Positions 1 through 9,535 of a DNA stretch of 64,000 bases are shown here, one piece after another. This DNA is from Deinococcus actinosclerus. GTDB lineage: Bacteria; Deinococcota; Deinococci; Deinococcales; Deinococcaceae. Every line of letters begins with the position of its first letter. The first letter of the stretch is position 1. The position numbers were made by a program, and so were the translations under genes. The notes beneath the pieces are model-generated. The model had not been told where the DNA came from and searched no databases. It was given only the letters and a program-made list of their open reading frames with translations. The stretch covers positions 2,913,501 through 2,977,500 of the forward strand of contig NZ_CP013910.1 in assembly GCF_001507665.1 (NCBI RefSeq). Direction: 5' to 3'.

Positions 1-1392
1 GCTGGGGCCGCCCTTCCACTGGTAGCAGGGATTGGCGGCGTCGTACCCGCCGATCAGGGGGTACTGCTCGGCGTCCTGCCGGCCCTTGGCGCGGGCCTGC
101 TCCAGGGTGCTGGTCCAGGGGGTGTCGTTACAGGTGATGGCCGTGAAGGTCGAGGACGAGGCGTCCAGTTCGACCGGGAAGGGCGCCGGGTTCAGCTGCG
201 ACTCGCGGATCATCAGCAGGAACTGAGCGTTCTGCGCGGCCTTGGCATTCATGTCGGGATCGTCGAAGTAGGTGGCCTGGGCCGCCAGACTCATCAGTTC
301 GTCCGAGGTGGCGTCCGGGTGGGCCTTGATCAGCGCGTCGAGGACAACGGTGGTCTTGAGCAGTTCGCCTGCGAAGGGGTACGCGTCACGCTGGTAGAGG
401 AACTGCGCGATGATGTTGCCCATGACGCTGCGCAGCGGCTCAGCCAGCCTGTTCTGCGCGGCGTACACCTCGGCGCCCGTGCCGCCCAGCCCGAAGGTGG
501 CGTTCTGACGGGCGAGGTAGGGAGCCATCGCGTCGCGGAAGTCGCGTTCGAACGCGGCGGGTTGCAAGCCGAAGGCGTGCTCCATGGTCGTGTTCCAGGA
601 CATGTTGCCGTCCAGGAGCATGCGGCCGGTCTGCTGCGGGAACAGCTTGGCGTACCACGAGCCCAGCCACGTGCCGTACGAGTACCCGATGTAGTTCAGT
701 TTCGCGTCGCCCATCAGCTGCCGCGCGAGGTTCAGGTCACGGGCGGTGGCGTCGGTGTTGATCAGGGGAGTCAGCGGATTTTTCTGGCAGGCCAGGGCCA
801 GCAGGCGGCCCTGACGTTTCATGGCCTCGAAATTCGCGTCGCTCTGGTCGGTGGTGGGCGGGTTGATGGGAGCGGCGAACTCGTTGGTGCCGCAGTTCAG
901 TCGGCTGCTGGCGCCCACGCCCCGCGGGGAGAAACCGATCAGGTCGTACTGCTGGGTCATGGCCTTGAGTTGCGTGGCGTTCTTGGACGGGTTCCAGTCA
1001 CTGGCCCACTGGTAGGCGAACAGCGGGGCGAAGATCAGGCCGTCGCCACCGGGGCCGCCGGGGTTGAAGAAGATCGCGCCCTGGCGTTTGGCGGTGTCGC
1101 TGGCGGCCACGCGGATCAGTGCGAAGCTGGCGGTTCCGGCAGCGGGATTGCTCCAGTTGGCGGGCACGCGAACGTCGGCGCAGGTGAGGCGGCCCGCGAT
1201 ACTGGGATCATTCAGGATGCCCTGCACGTCCGGGCTCTGGCTGTCCATTCCCAGGATGGTGGGGTCGCAGGTCGTCCAGTTCAGGGTCTGGCTGGTAAAG
1301 GGCTTCAGGTCGTCCACTTCGGGCGTCTGGGGGGGTGTGCAGGCGACGAGGGTGGTCGTCAGGGTCAGCAGGGCGAGGGCAGTTGTTCTCAT
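1..1392 (-). CDS. Secreted alpha/beta hydrolase, tripeptidyl-aminopeptidase-like (3' end outside window)
   Basis: The reading frame runs from an ATG at 1392 to the left edge with no stop, so the C-terminus is missing. The N-terminus is a lipoprotein-type signal: positive start, hydrophobic run and a cysteine at LVAC, so the product is probably exported and lipid-anchored. About 110 residues in comes GGPGG, the oxyanion-hole motif of this family, and further on GYSYG, the serine-nucleophile elbow. These identify the alpha/beta-hydrolase group of secreted tri- and dipeptidyl aminopeptidases (peptidase family S33, TAP type). The acid and histidine would lie in the missing part. A purine-rich stretch (GGAGG) precedes the ATG. 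The gene is divergent from minD. The substrate is unknown; peptide trimming at the cell surface is an inference from the family. Confidence 0.85.
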   Translation of the reverse strand, partial: MRTTALALLTLTTTLVACTPPQTPEVDDLKPFTSQTLNWTTCDPTILGMDSQSPDVQGILNDPSIAGRLTCADVRVPANWSNPAAGTASFALIRVAASDTAKRQGAIFFNPGGPGGDGLIFAPLFAYQWASDWNPSKNATQLKAMTQQYDLIGFSPRGVGASSRLNCGTNEFAAPINPPTTDQSDANFEAMKRQGRLLALACQKNPLTPLINTDATARDLNLARQLMGDAKLNYIGYSYGTWLGSWYAKLFPQQTGRMLLDGNMSWNTTMEHAFGLQPAAFERDFRDAMAPYLARQNATFGLGGTGAEVYAAQNRLAEPLRSVMGNIIAQFLYQRDAYPFAGELLKTTVVLDALIKAHPDATSDELMSLAAQATYFDDPDMNAKAAQNAQFLLMIRESQLNPAPFPVELDASSSTFTAITCNDTPWTSTLEQARAKGRQDAEQYPLIGGYDAANPCYQWKGGPS

Positions 1393-1596
1393 GGTGGTGC
1401 CTCCGGTGCGTTCAGATCAGGGTCTTCATGGAACGTGTACGGCACGCTCACGCGGTGACCCGGCCGGAGCGTAACAACTGCCACCGCTCCGGCGCGTCCT
1501 GAACTGACTTGACTTTCAGCTGCGGTCATGGTGCGGGCCGGGGACGCCGCCCCATGCGCCGCACAGGTCGGTGCACACCCCCTCATGCACTCGCGC

Positions 1597-1602
1597 TACA
1601 CT
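1597..1602 (+). promoter_or_regulatory. -10 box of minD (TACACT), leaderless layout
   Basis: TACACT lies 8 nt before the minD ATG, so the transcript should start at or next to the start codon. No Shine-Dalgarno sequence lies in between. A TTGACT hexamer occurs far upstream at 1509-1514, too distant to be its -35. Confidence 0.5.
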
Positions 1603-1610
1603 GCCGGAAC

Positions 1611-2411
<801 letters not shown>

Positions 2412-2412
2412 C

Positions 2413-2667
2413 GTGTTTTCCTGGATGAAGCGCGGCCGGACGAAGGAGACGCTGAAAGACCGTCTGGAGCTGGTGCTGGCGTATGACCGGGCGCAGATTC
2501 CGCCCGGCAAGGTGGACGCGCTGCGCAACGACCTGCTGGAGGTCGTGCGGCGCTACTTCCCGGCGGGGAACAGCAGCGTGGAGGTCGAGCAGCGCGGCGA
2601 CATGGTCGTGCTGATGGCGAACATCCCGCTGGACGAGCCGCCCGCTCCGGGTGGGCGCAGCCGCTGA
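2413..2667 (+). CDS. minE: Cell division topological specificity factor MinE
   Basis: This 84-residue protein starts with GTG one base after the minD stop, so the two are translated together. It has the MinE order: a short membrane-binding N-terminus (MFSWMKRGRTKETLKDRLEL), the MinD-contact helix (LVLAYDRAQI) and a C-terminal dimerisation domain of about 45 residues. MinE stimulates MinD ATPase and drives its release from the membrane. The length is normal for the family. A strong hairpin follows within 20 nt, closing the minDE unit before rodA. Confidence 0.95.
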   Translation: MFSWMKRGRTKETLKDRLELVLAYDRAQIPPGKVDALRNDLLEVVRRYFPAGNSSVEVEQRGDMVVLMANIPLDEPPAPGGRSR

Positions 2668-2680
2668 GGGCGGGTGCGGG

Positions 2681-2714
2681 GACGGAGGCCTGGGCTGCGG
2701 CTCAGGCCTCCGTC
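2681..2714 (+). terminator. Hairpin after minDE
   Basis: A perfect 12-bp inverted repeat (gacggaggcctg / caggcctccgtc) with a 10-nt loop lies just after minE. There is no clear T-run, so it may be a weak terminator or an mRNA-stabilising hairpin. Confidence 0.6.
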
Positions 2715-2826
2715 CGTTGAGCCGGGGCCGGCCCGCGCAGATGAGAACCGGGTCAGCGGCTCTTAGGATTTTCTGGCTCCATGCGCCTACCCTGGGTGGC
2801 GTGACCTGCCCCGCCCGGAGTTCTGC

Positions 2827-3894
2827 GTGAAGTACGACCTGCGTTTCCCGATGATCATCGCGCTGCTGCTGCTCGCAGGTCTGCTGACGGTCAGCACGGC
2901 GGCCCTGTCCCCGCGCGTCTCGGAAGGGATCTTCGTGAAGCAGATGCTGGGCGTGCTGCTGGCTGCCGTGCCGCTGGGGGCGCTGTGGTGGGCGGGGCGC
3001 GACCGCATCTACCGCTTCGCGCCGCACCTGTTCGGACTGGCGCTGCTGCTCCAGGCGAGTACGTTCGTGATCGGCAAGGAGGTGAACGGGCAGAAGAACT
3101 GGATCATGCTGGGGCCCATCCAGTTCCAGCCGCTGGAACTCACGAAACTGGCCCTGATCCTGATGCTGGCGCTGGTGCTGCGCGGCGGTTTCAAGGGCCT
3201 GCCCACGTACGCGCGGGCGCTGGCGGTGTTCCTGCCGGCGGTCGGTCTGGTGGTCGTGAACGATTTCGGCGGGGCGATGGTGCTGAGCGTGATGTTCGGC
3301 GTGATGCTGCTGGCGGCGCGCATCCCGTGGTGGCACGCGGCGCTGGCGGTGCTGGCCGTGAGCGTGGCGGTGCCGACCGTGCTGTTTCCGCACCTGGAGC
3401 CGTACCAGCAAAAGCGCCTGACGATCTTCGTGAATCCGTATCAGGATCCGCGCGGGGCGGGCTATCAGGTGATCCAGAGCATCATCGCGGTCGGCTCGGG
3501 CGGGGTGGAGGGCAAGGGGTACAAGCAGGGCAGCCAGTCGCACAACGGCTTCCTGCCCGAGGCGCACACGGACTTCGCGTTCAGTACCTGGGCGGAGGAG
3601 CAGGGGCTGGTGGGCGCGCTGGGCGTGCTGCTGCTGTACGGGGGGCTGTTCTGGGGGCTGGCCGGCATGGCCGCGCAGTCGCCCCGGTTGCAGGATCAGG
3701 TGCTGTTCGCGGGCATCCTGGGGCAGATCGGTTTCCAGGTGATCGAGAACATCGGCGCGGCGCTGAGCGTGTTGCCGCTGACGGGCATCACGCTGCCGCT
3801 GATCAGTTACGGCCTGAGCAGTCTGGTCTCGACCCTGACGACGCTGGGCGTGGCGTACGTGGTGTACCGCGACCGGTTCGACGGGCAGATCTGA
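2827..3894 (+). CDS. rodA: Rod shape-determining peptidoglycan polymerase RodA (SEDS family)
   Basis: The 355-residue protein starts with GTG after a GGAG site. It is almost entirely membrane helices (about ten) and carries SEDS family features: GxxxNGQKNWI near residue 85, QPLELTKLALI, NDFGGAMVLS, and HNGFLPEAHTDFAFSTWAEEQG in the large outer loop, then PLITYG-like LPLISYGLSSL near the end. SEDS proteins polymerise lipid II into glycan strands with a class B PBP partner. RodA is preferred over FtsW because of the short N-terminus and the elongasome-type loop, but the call between the two paralogues rests on family resemblance. Placement after minDE is a common cell-shape cluster. Confidence 0.88.
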   Translation: MKYDLRFPMIIALLLLAGLLTVSTAALSPRVSEGIFVKQMLGVLLAAVPLGALWWAGRDRIYRFAPHLFGLALLLQASTFVIGKEVNGQKNWIMLGPIQFQPLELTKLALILMLALVLRGGFKGLPTYARALAVFLPAVGLVVVNDFGGAMVLSVMFGVMLLAARIPWWHAALAVLAVSVAVPTVLFPHLEPYQQKRLTIFVNPYQDPRGAGYQVIQSIIAVGSGGVEGKGYKQGSQSHNGFLPEAHTDFAFSTWAEEQGLVGALGVLLLYGGLFWGLAGMAAQSPRLQDQVLFAGILGQIGFQVIENIGAALSVLPLTGITLPLISYGLSSLVSTLTTLGVAYVVYRDRFDGQI

Positions 3895-3929
3895 GCCGCG
3901 CGCCGGGCGGGCCGGCACCGGGGGCCGGG

Positions 3930-3935
3930 TAGGCT
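3930..3935 (+). promoter_or_regulatory. -10 box TAGGCT before the DHFR-like gene
   Basis: TAGGCT is followed by GGAGGC and then the ATG, a spacing of 6 nt, compatible with a leaderless transcript. Confidence 0.4.
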
Positions 3936-3941
3936 GGAGGC

Positions 3942-4508
3942 ATGACGACCTTTCGGGTGTTCATCGCCACCAGCCTGGACGGATTCATCGCGCGGCCCGA
4001 CGGGCGGCTGGACTGGCTGCCGGGGGCGGCGCCGGACGGGGTGCCCGCGCCGGCGGGTGAGGATCACGGGTTCGAGGCGTTCATGGCGGGTACCGAGGTG
4101 ATCGTGATGGGCCGCGCGACCTTCGGGGCGGTGCGGGACTTCCGGCCGTGGCCCTACGCGGGCAGGCGGCTGCTGGTCCTGAGCCGCACCCTGACCGGCG
4201 CGGACGTGCCGGAGGCGCTGCGGGCCGAGGTGACGGTGCATCCGGGACCGCCGGAGGTGCTGGCCGCCGAGTTGCGGGCGCAGGGGGTGGGCGGCGTCTA
4301 CGTGGACGGCGGGCAGACCGTGCAGGCGTTCCTGCGCGCCGGCCTGATCGGGGAGCTGATCGTCACGCGCGTGCCGGTGCTGCTGGGGCAGGGCAAGCCC
4401 CTGTTCGGCGCGCTGGCCGGCGACGTGTGGTGGGATCATCAGGGCACGCGGGCCTTCCCGTCGGGACTGGTGCAGGATCGGTACCGCCGGCGGCCGGCGG
4501 GACGCTGA
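3942..4508 (+). CDS. Dihydrofolate reductase family protein (RibD C-terminal-like)
   Basis: The 188-residue protein begins TFRVFIATSLDGFIARPDG, the conserved opening of the YwjB/YyaP group of DHFR-fold reductases. EVIVMGRATF and the C-terminal GELIVTRVPVLLGQGKPLF (substrate loop and last strands) are also present. These NADPH-binding proteins share the fold of dihydrofolate reductase and RibD but mostly have no assigned substrate. It is a stand-alone gene between rodA and a diguanylate cyclase. A folate role should not be assumed. Confidence 0.85.
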   Translation: MTTFRVFIATSLDGFIARPDGRLDWLPGAAPDGVPAPAGEDHGFEAFMAGTEVIVMGRATFGAVRDFRPWPYAGRRLLVLSRTLTGADVPEALRAEVTVHPGPPEVLAAELRAQGVGGVYVDGGQTVQAFLRAGLIGELIVTRVPVLLGQGKPLFGALAGDVWWDHQGTRAFPSGLVQDRYRRRPAGR

Positions 4509-4558
4509 GGAGGTCCACCGTCAGGCACCTGTGAGAGTCGAGGGTGCCCAATAGGGGC

Positions 4559-5611
4559 ATGACGCCGCGCCTGCCTCCCCTGTCCGGCACGGACCGTGAC
4601 CCGGTGAAGTTCTGGGTGCTGGTGATGTTCTTCGGGGCCGGGGTGGGGCTGGCGGCGCTGGGCCTGCTGCTGCCCGGGGGGCCGGGGGCGCGGCCTGACC
4701 TGGGGCGGGCGCTGATGCTGGGCAACGGGATCGGCAGTCTGGGGGCGCTGGCGCTGCTGTGGCGGGCGCGGCGCCGGCCGCCGCTGAGACGCTTCGATCT
4801 GCCGCTGCTGCTGCTGGCGCAGGTCTGCACCCTGGGGGGCGTGCTGGGCGAGACGTTCCTGTTCGGCTCGCAGTTTTCCAGCATGACGCAGCTGTGGGTG
4901 ACGGTCTTCGCCGCCGGGTTCCTGCCCCGGCGACTGGTGTGGGCGCAGCAGCTGCTCGGGCTGGCGAGCGTCACGCTGATGGTGTGGGTGCGCACCCGGT
5001 ACGGCCTGAACCCGCCGCACCTGTGGGTCGTGGAGGTGATCGTCACGGCGCTGCCGGTGCTGCTGACCGGGGTGGCCGTGGCGTACTTCCGGGGGGTGGC
5101 CGAGCAGGAGGCCTGGGCACTGGAGCAGGCCGGGCGCACCGATCCGCTGACCGGGCTGGGCAACCGGCGCGCGCTGTTCGAGACGTTCGGGGCCCGGCAG
5201 TCCGGCGCGGCGGGCCGGACCGGGCTGGTCATGCTGGACATCGACCACTTCAAGGACGTGAACGACCGCTACGGACATGCCGAGGGCGACCGCGTGATCC
5301 GGGTGCTGGCCGACGTGATGCGGGAGCACGCGGTCCCCGGCGATCTGCTCACGCGGCACGGCGGCGAGGAGTTCGTGTGGGTGACGGCGGCCAGCGGCGA
5401 GGAGGCGCTGCTGGCGCGGGTCAATGCCCTGCGGGAGGCGTTTGCGCAGCGGGTGGAGGTGCTGGGCGTGACCGTCAGTGCCGGTGTGGCCGTGACCGCC
5501 CGGCCGCTGGCGGACCCGGCGGCCCTGCTGCCGGATCTGCTGCGCCGGGCGGACGCGGCGCTGTATGGGGCCAAGGCGGCGGGGCGGGATCAGGCGCGGC
5601 TGGCGTCCTGA
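4559..5611 (+). CDS. Membrane-bound diguanylate cyclase (GGDEF domain)
   Basis: The 350-residue protein has an N-terminal half with five or six hydrophobic helices (about residues 15-185) and a C-terminal GGDEF domain (about 190-350). The active-site signature is RHGGEEF, and DPLTGLGNRRAL opens the domain. It should make cyclic di-GMP from two GTP. The inhibitory I-site RxxD, normally five residues before GGEEF, reads VPGD, so the arginine is missing and product feedback may be absent. The membrane part does not match a sensor domain I can name. An in-frame GTG at 4544 is an alternative start; ATG 4559 is preferred because little coding sequence precedes it. Confidence 0.9.
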   Translation: MTPRLPPLSGTDRDPVKFWVLVMFFGAGVGLAALGLLLPGGPGARPDLGRALMLGNGIGSLGALALLWRARRRPPLRRFDLPLLLLAQVCTLGGVLGETFLFGSQFSSMTQLWVTVFAAGFLPRRLVWAQQLLGLASVTLMVWVRTRYGLNPPHLWVVEVIVTALPVLLTGVAVAYFRGVAEQEAWALEQAGRTDPLTGLGNRRALFETFGARQSGAAGRTGLVMLDIDHFKDVNDRYGHAEGDRVIRVLADVMREHAVPGDLLTRHGGEEFVWVTAASGEEALLARVNALREAFAQRVEVLGVTVSAGVAVTARPLADPAALLPDLLRRADAALYGAKAAGRDQARLAS

Positions 5612-5743
5612 ACGGCCGCCCTGGCCTGGAGACAGGACCACCGGGCGTGTCCATGCGGTCGGGCAATTCCACAGACCGGGCACATCGTGATGAGCCTTTC
5701 TTTATGAAATCTCCATCTGACCTGCCGCGAATGCTTTAAGAGA

Positions 5744-5749
5744 TAAAGT
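5744..5749 (+). promoter_or_regulatory. -10 box TAAAGT of the aldo/keto reductase gene
   Basis: TAAAGT lies 7 nt before the ATG at 5757 within an AT-rich stretch (about 5698-5750), fitting a leaderless promoter. This favours ATG 5757 over the in-frame GTG at 5748, which lies inside the box. Confidence 0.55.
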
Positions 5750-5756
5750 GTCGCGC

Positions 5757-6701
5757 ATGGAATACCGGAACCTCGGCAGGAGTGGTCTGAAGGTCAGTGA
5801 AGTCGCCCTGGGCGGCTGGGAAACCTACGGCATCAACCAGGACGCCTCGGCGATGGTGCGCGAGATCGTCACCGCCGCGTACGAGGGTGGCGTGAACTTC
5901 TTCGATCAGGCCGACATCTACGCCAAGGGCCGCAGCGAGGAACTCATGGGCGCCGCCCTCAAGGAGTTCCCCCGCCACACGCTGGTCATCAGCTCGAAGG
6001 TCTACTGGCCCATGAGTGACGACGTGAACGACCGTGGCCTGAGCCGCAAGCACATTCTGCACAGCATCGACGGGAGCCTCAGGCGCCTGGGCACCGATCA
6101 CCTCGACATCTACTTCGCGCACCGCTACGACCCGGACGTGCCCATGGAAGAGATCGTCATGGCCTTCGATCAGGTCATCCGGGACGGCAAGGCGCTGTAC
6201 TGGGGCACGAGCATGTGGCCCGCGGCGCGCATCGCGCAGGCGGTCGAGTTCGCGAAGGCCAACGGCCTGCACGCGCCCGTCACCGAGCAGCCCGAGTACT
6301 CCATGATCCGCCGCGACCGCGTCGAGGGCGAGATCCTGCCCTACACCGAGGAGGCGGGCGTGGGTCTGGTCGTCTGGAGCCCCCTGGCGATGGGTCTGCT
6401 GACCGGCAAGTACGACGCGGGCAAGCCCGAGGGCGCGCGCCTGACCGAGAAGGAGAACTGGGGCAAGAACTTCCTCACGGAGGAGAACATCCAGAAGGTG
6501 CGCGACCTGAAACAGGTTGCGGACGACCTGGGCATCACGCGCGCGCAGCTGGCCCTGGCCTGGATCCTGCGCCAGAAGGGCGTGAGCAGCGTCATTACGG
6601 GGGCAACGAAGGTCCAGCAGATCGAGGACACCGTGAAGGCCGCCGGCGTGCGCCTGAGCAGCGACGTGATCGAGCAGATCGAGAGCATCCTCAAGCGCTG
6701 A
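5757..6701 (+). CDS. Aldo/keto reductase (Kv-beta/AKR6-like)
   Basis: The 314-residue TIM-barrel oxidoreductase starts MEYRNLGRSGLKVS. The catalytic tetrad is visible: Asp and Tyr in FFDQADIYAKGRSEELMG, Lys in ISSKVYWP and His in YFAHRYDPD. The sequence EWSPLAMGLLTGKY-like (VWSPLAMGLLTGKY) and the NADP-binding VITGATKVQQIED near the end resemble the voltage-gated potassium-channel beta subunit branch (YghZ-like). It should reduce aldehydes or ketones with NADPH; the natural substrate is not evident. It is monocistronic, with its own promoter and a strong hairpin shared with the convergent downstream gene. Confidence 0.93.
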   Translation: MEYRNLGRSGLKVSEVALGGWETYGINQDASAMVREIVTAAYEGGVNFFDQADIYAKGRSEELMGAALKEFPRHTLVISSKVYWPMSDDVNDRGLSRKHILHSIDGSLRRLGTDHLDIYFAHRYDPDVPMEEIVMAFDQVIRDGKALYWGTSMWPAARIAQAVEFAKANGLHAPVTEQPEYSMIRRDRVEGEILPYTEEAGVGLVVWSPLAMGLLTGKYDAGKPEGARLTEKENWGKNFLTEENIQKVRDLKQVADDLGITRAQLALAWILRQKGVSSVITGATKVQQIEDTVKAAGVRLSSDVIEQIESILKR

Positions 6702-6704
6702 TCT

Positions 6705-6756
6705 GCGCGGGGCGGGGGGAGGGCGAGGCGCAGGTCTCCCCTCCCCCTGCCCGCGC
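6705..6756. terminator. Bidirectional hairpin between convergent genes
   Basis: An 18-bp imperfect inverted repeat (GCGCGGGGC... with ...GCCCGCGC) fills the gap between the aldo/keto reductase and the convergent DUF885-like gene, and could stop transcription in both directions. Confidence 0.55.
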
Positions 6757-6759
6757 TGG

Positions 6760-7929
6760 TCAGGCGCGCAGCTGGCCGGGCGTGACGGGTTCGCGCAGCA
6801 GCCGCGCGTAGGCGCCTGCGCCGCCCCGGTCGAGTTCCGCACCCACGAGGTCCCCACCGACCGAATAGGTGAAGATGTACGCGCGGAAGTTCGGATTCTG
6901 GATGAAGCGCAGGGACTGCGCGGCGCGGGCGTCGCTGGCCAGCGCGTAGGTGCGCAGGAAGTCCAGCACCCCGGCCTCTGGGGCGCCGTCGGCGTGCAGG
7001 CGCATGGCGGCCTCGCCGCTCACGCCGGCCAGGGCCTTCTTGATGCGGCTGGCGGCCAGGAACGTGCGGATGTCCTCGGGGTCCACGCCCGCCAGCTCGG
7101 CGAGGTCGCCGGTCAGCCACGCCTCCAGTTCCTCACGGGTCATCACGGCGCGCAGGGCGTTCACGGCGATGCCCTCGGACACCACGCATTCCGGCGCGTT
7201 GATGAGCTGGATGCTGTGCTCGTGCCAGCCGCGCTCCCGCACCAGCCGGGCTTCCTTGGTGGCGTGCTCGGTGTGGTGGCCGGGGTAACCCTCGTGCGCC
7301 ATCAGGTCGGGCAGGGCGGGCAGCAGCACCGGAAGGTCGGTGTTGATATCGATGCGGCTACGCAGGTTCCCCAGCGGCCAGTTGTACCCGCTCCAGGGCT
7401 TGTCGGTCACGAGTTCGATGCTGAAGTCCTCGCCGCCGGGCAGGCCGAAGCGCCCCGAGACGCGGGCGCGCAGTTCGGCCAGGATCGGCTCCGCCACGCG
7501 CAGGATCTCGCCGCGCGGCACGGCCAGCCGGGCGCGCAGGGCCTCCTCGCGCTCGCGCAGGGGGCCGCTGCCGGGCAGCGTGGCGTCCAGTTCGGCCAGC
7601 GCAGCGTCCAGCTCGCCCAGGTCGGCGCGGCGCGGTTCGATGTCGTACAGGCCGCGCACCTCGTCGGCGTAGGGGATCGCCTCGCCGGACAGCAGGCGGG
7701 TCATGGTGTGCATGGCGCGCACCTGCACCTCCAGCCACGCGCGCCGCTCGGGTTCGGGCACGCCCGCCACGTCCGCCAGGAGGGCCTGCGCCTCGTCCCG
7801 CAGCGCCTGCGGGTCGCGTTTCTCCCGCACGGCCCAGTCCTGCGGGCCGCCGTACCCGTCGATGAAGCCCTCGGAGTGCGCGTCGATGGCGTGGGCCAGC
7901 CGCACGTAGCGTTCTGCGATGTCGCTCAT
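6760..7929 (-). CDS. DUF885-like metallopeptidase-fold protein
   Basis: The protein is 389 residues from ATG 7929 ([19 protein letters not shown]). The key motif is HEGYPGHH, with a glutamate-rich helix downstream ([12 protein letters not shown]). This HExxxGH-type signature and the SEG motif are seen in DUF885 proteins, a family related to zinc carboxypeptidases. A peptidase activity is therefore an inference. The protein is shorter than typical DUF885 members (about 550-600 residues) because the N-terminal part is reduced. The open frame extends upstream to 8556 but overlaps the S41 gene there and has no conserved content, so ATG 7929 is chosen. A purine-rich CGGGG precedes it. Confidence 0.75.
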   Translation of the reverse strand: MSDIAERYVRLAHAIDAHSEGFIDGYGGPQDWAVREKRDPQALRDEAQALLADVAGVPEPERRAWLEVQVRAMHTMTRLLSGEAIPYADEVRGLYDIEPRRADLGELDAALAELDATLPGSGPLREREEALRARLAVPRGEILRVAEPILAELRARVSGRFGLPGGEDFSIELVTDKPWSGYNWPLGNLRSRIDINTDLPVLLPALPDLMAHEGYPGHHTEHATKEARLVRERGWHEHSIQLINAPECVVSEGIAVNALRAVMTREELEAWLTGDLAELAGVDPEDIRTFLAASRIKKALAGVSGEAAMRLHADGAPEAGVLDFLRTYALASDARAAQSLRFIQNPNFRAYIFTYSVGGDLVGAELDRGGAGAYARLLREPVTPGQLRA

Positions 7930-8008
7930 GCCCCGGAGGATAGGCCCTGCGCGGGGTCCGGGGCGCGCGGCGCGTCCGGCATCGCGGGGCAGCCGCCACC
8001 AGACGCGG

Positions 8009-8043
8009 CGGCGCGGCCCCGCCAGCAACGTGGGGCCGCGCCG
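8009..8043 (-). terminator. Hairpin after the S41 peptidase gene
   Basis: A perfect 12-bp stem (cggcgcggcccc / ggggccgcgccg) with an 11-nt loop lies 11 bases past the stop of the S41 gene. No T-run follows on the minus strand. Confidence 0.55.
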
Positions 8044-8054
8044 ACTGCCGGGGG

Positions 8055-9383
8055 TCAGGGCCGCCCGAAGGGGTTCAGGCCCAGGGTCGGCGCGCCGCTC
8101 AGGGCGTCCACCCCGGCGCTCAGGAGGCTGTCCACGCCGCGCGTGAGTTCGCGGGTGGTGGCCTCGCCCTGCTCGCGCACCACGTCCGGCGTGACACTCA
8201 CCGGGTAGGGGGTGCCGTCGGGCTTGGCGTAGTGCAGGATGGTCAGTTGCAGCGCTCCCTCGCCCACCGGGAAGACGCGGGTGGCGGTGTTGCCCACCCC
8301 GGCGGTCTGCTCGCCCAGGACCGGGCCGCGCCGGGCGTACTGGATCTCGAACGCGAAGAACTCGCTGCACGAGGCGCTCCCCTCGTCCACGAGCACGGCC
8401 ATCGGCCCGCTCCAGAGGTTCGGGTTGCGGACGCTGCCCGCCAGCCGCCCGTCCTCCAGGCGGGTCCCGCGACTCACGACCGTGCGGGCGTTCCCGTCGG
8501 CGCTGCGGGCCAGCCGGGTCAGGTTGGGCACGAAGGCGCTCACGGCGCTGTCGCACTCGGCGAGGCTCCCGCCGGTGTTGCCGCGCAGGTCCACGATCAC
8601 GCCGCTCGCGCCGCGCGCCTGGGCCTGCCCGACCAGATCGTGCACGCGCTGCGCGACCCCACCGCCCGACAGGAAGGTCGGAATGCGGATCACGGCCGCC
8701 TCACCGGTTCCCGCAGGCACGAAACTCAGGCGCGGCAGGTCCACGGTGCTGCTCTCACGCGCGGTGATCGTCAGATTCAGGGGCTGACCCAGTCGCTCGG
8801 CGCCCAGGGTGATGGTCTGGCCCTGCTCGCGCGCCGCGCGGAGGTTGTCGTAGGTGTACGCCTTCCCGTCGATGGTGAGCAGCACGTCCCCGCGCCGCAG
8901 CCCGGCCTCCTCGGCGGCGCTGCCGGGCACGACCTCGGTCACGACGCGGTTCTGGCCGTCCAGTGCGCCCAGTTTCACCCCGAACTGCAGCCGGCTGCCG
9001 CCCGTGACGCTGGCGCGGAAGTCGCGGTAGTCCTCGGGCGTCTGGAAGAAGGTGTGCTCGTCGCCCAGGGCGGTCAGTTCGGCCTCCAGCACCGGGTATG
9101 CCTTCGCCTCGGCGCAGGTGTCGGGCGCGGGCGCGCAGACGTTGTCGAGCCGGGTCTGGTACTCGCGGGTCAGGGCGGCGCGGTCCACGGTGGACAGCCC
9201 GCCGTACTCGTTCTGGATGAGCAGGTTGGCGCGGTTGAAGAGGTCCTGCGCGGGCGACACGACGCTCTGCGCCAGCGCGCCGGGCGCCACGCCGACACCC
9301 AGCAGCAGCGCCGTGAGGCCTGCCGTGCGCGCGGCGCGAAGGAAGGACAGGGCAGTCACCGGGCGGGCAGGTGTGGCGTTCAT
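8055..9383 (-). CDS. Secreted S41-family peptidase with PDZ domain
   Basis: The 442-residue protein has a signal peptide ending GALAQS, an N-terminal helical region, a PDZ-like domain ([40 protein letters not shown] split across residues about 135-180) and a C-terminal S41 protease core. The nucleophile region reads [13 protein letters not shown]. In classical carboxy-terminal processing proteases a lysine lies 25 residues after the catalytic serine; here that position is valine in GEQTAGVG, so the Ser-Lys dyad is not complete. This variant occurs in S41 members closer to tricorn-type enzymes, so activity may use another base. ATG 9383 is chosen; GTG 9407 in frame would add eight residues without function. 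Confidence 0.85.
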   Translation of the reverse strand: MNATPARPVTALSFLRAARTAGLTALLLGVGVAPGALAQSVVSPAQDLFNRANLLIQNEYGGLSTVDRAALTREYQTRLDNVCAPAPDTCAEAKAYPVLEAELTALGDEHTFFQTPEDYRDFRASVTGGSRLQFGVKLGALDGQNRVVTEVVPGSAAEEAGLRRGDVLLTIDGKAYTYDNLRAAREQGQTITLGAERLGQPLNLTITARESSTVDLPRLSFVPAGTGEAAVIRIPTFLSGGGVAQRVHDLVGQAQARGASGVIVDLRGNTGGSLAECDSAVSAFVPNLTRLARSADGNARTVVSRGTRLEDGRLAGSVRNPNLWSGPMAVLVDEGSASCSEFFAFEIQYARRGPVLGEQTAGVGNTATRVFPVGEGALQLTILHYAKPDGTPYPVSVTPDVVREQGEATTRELTRGVDSLLSAGVDALSGAPTLGLNPFGRP

Positions 9384-9535
9384 CGGTCCCCGTATTGTGC
9401 GCCGCACGCATGGGAATTTGGTGGGCGGCGATTGCGACGGAAGTCACAGGATTCGCCCGCCAGGACGCCAAAATCCACCCCCAGCCGGGGGCATGCTGCG
9501 CGGCGGGTCAGCGCCCGGCCCTCAGCGCCCCACCG

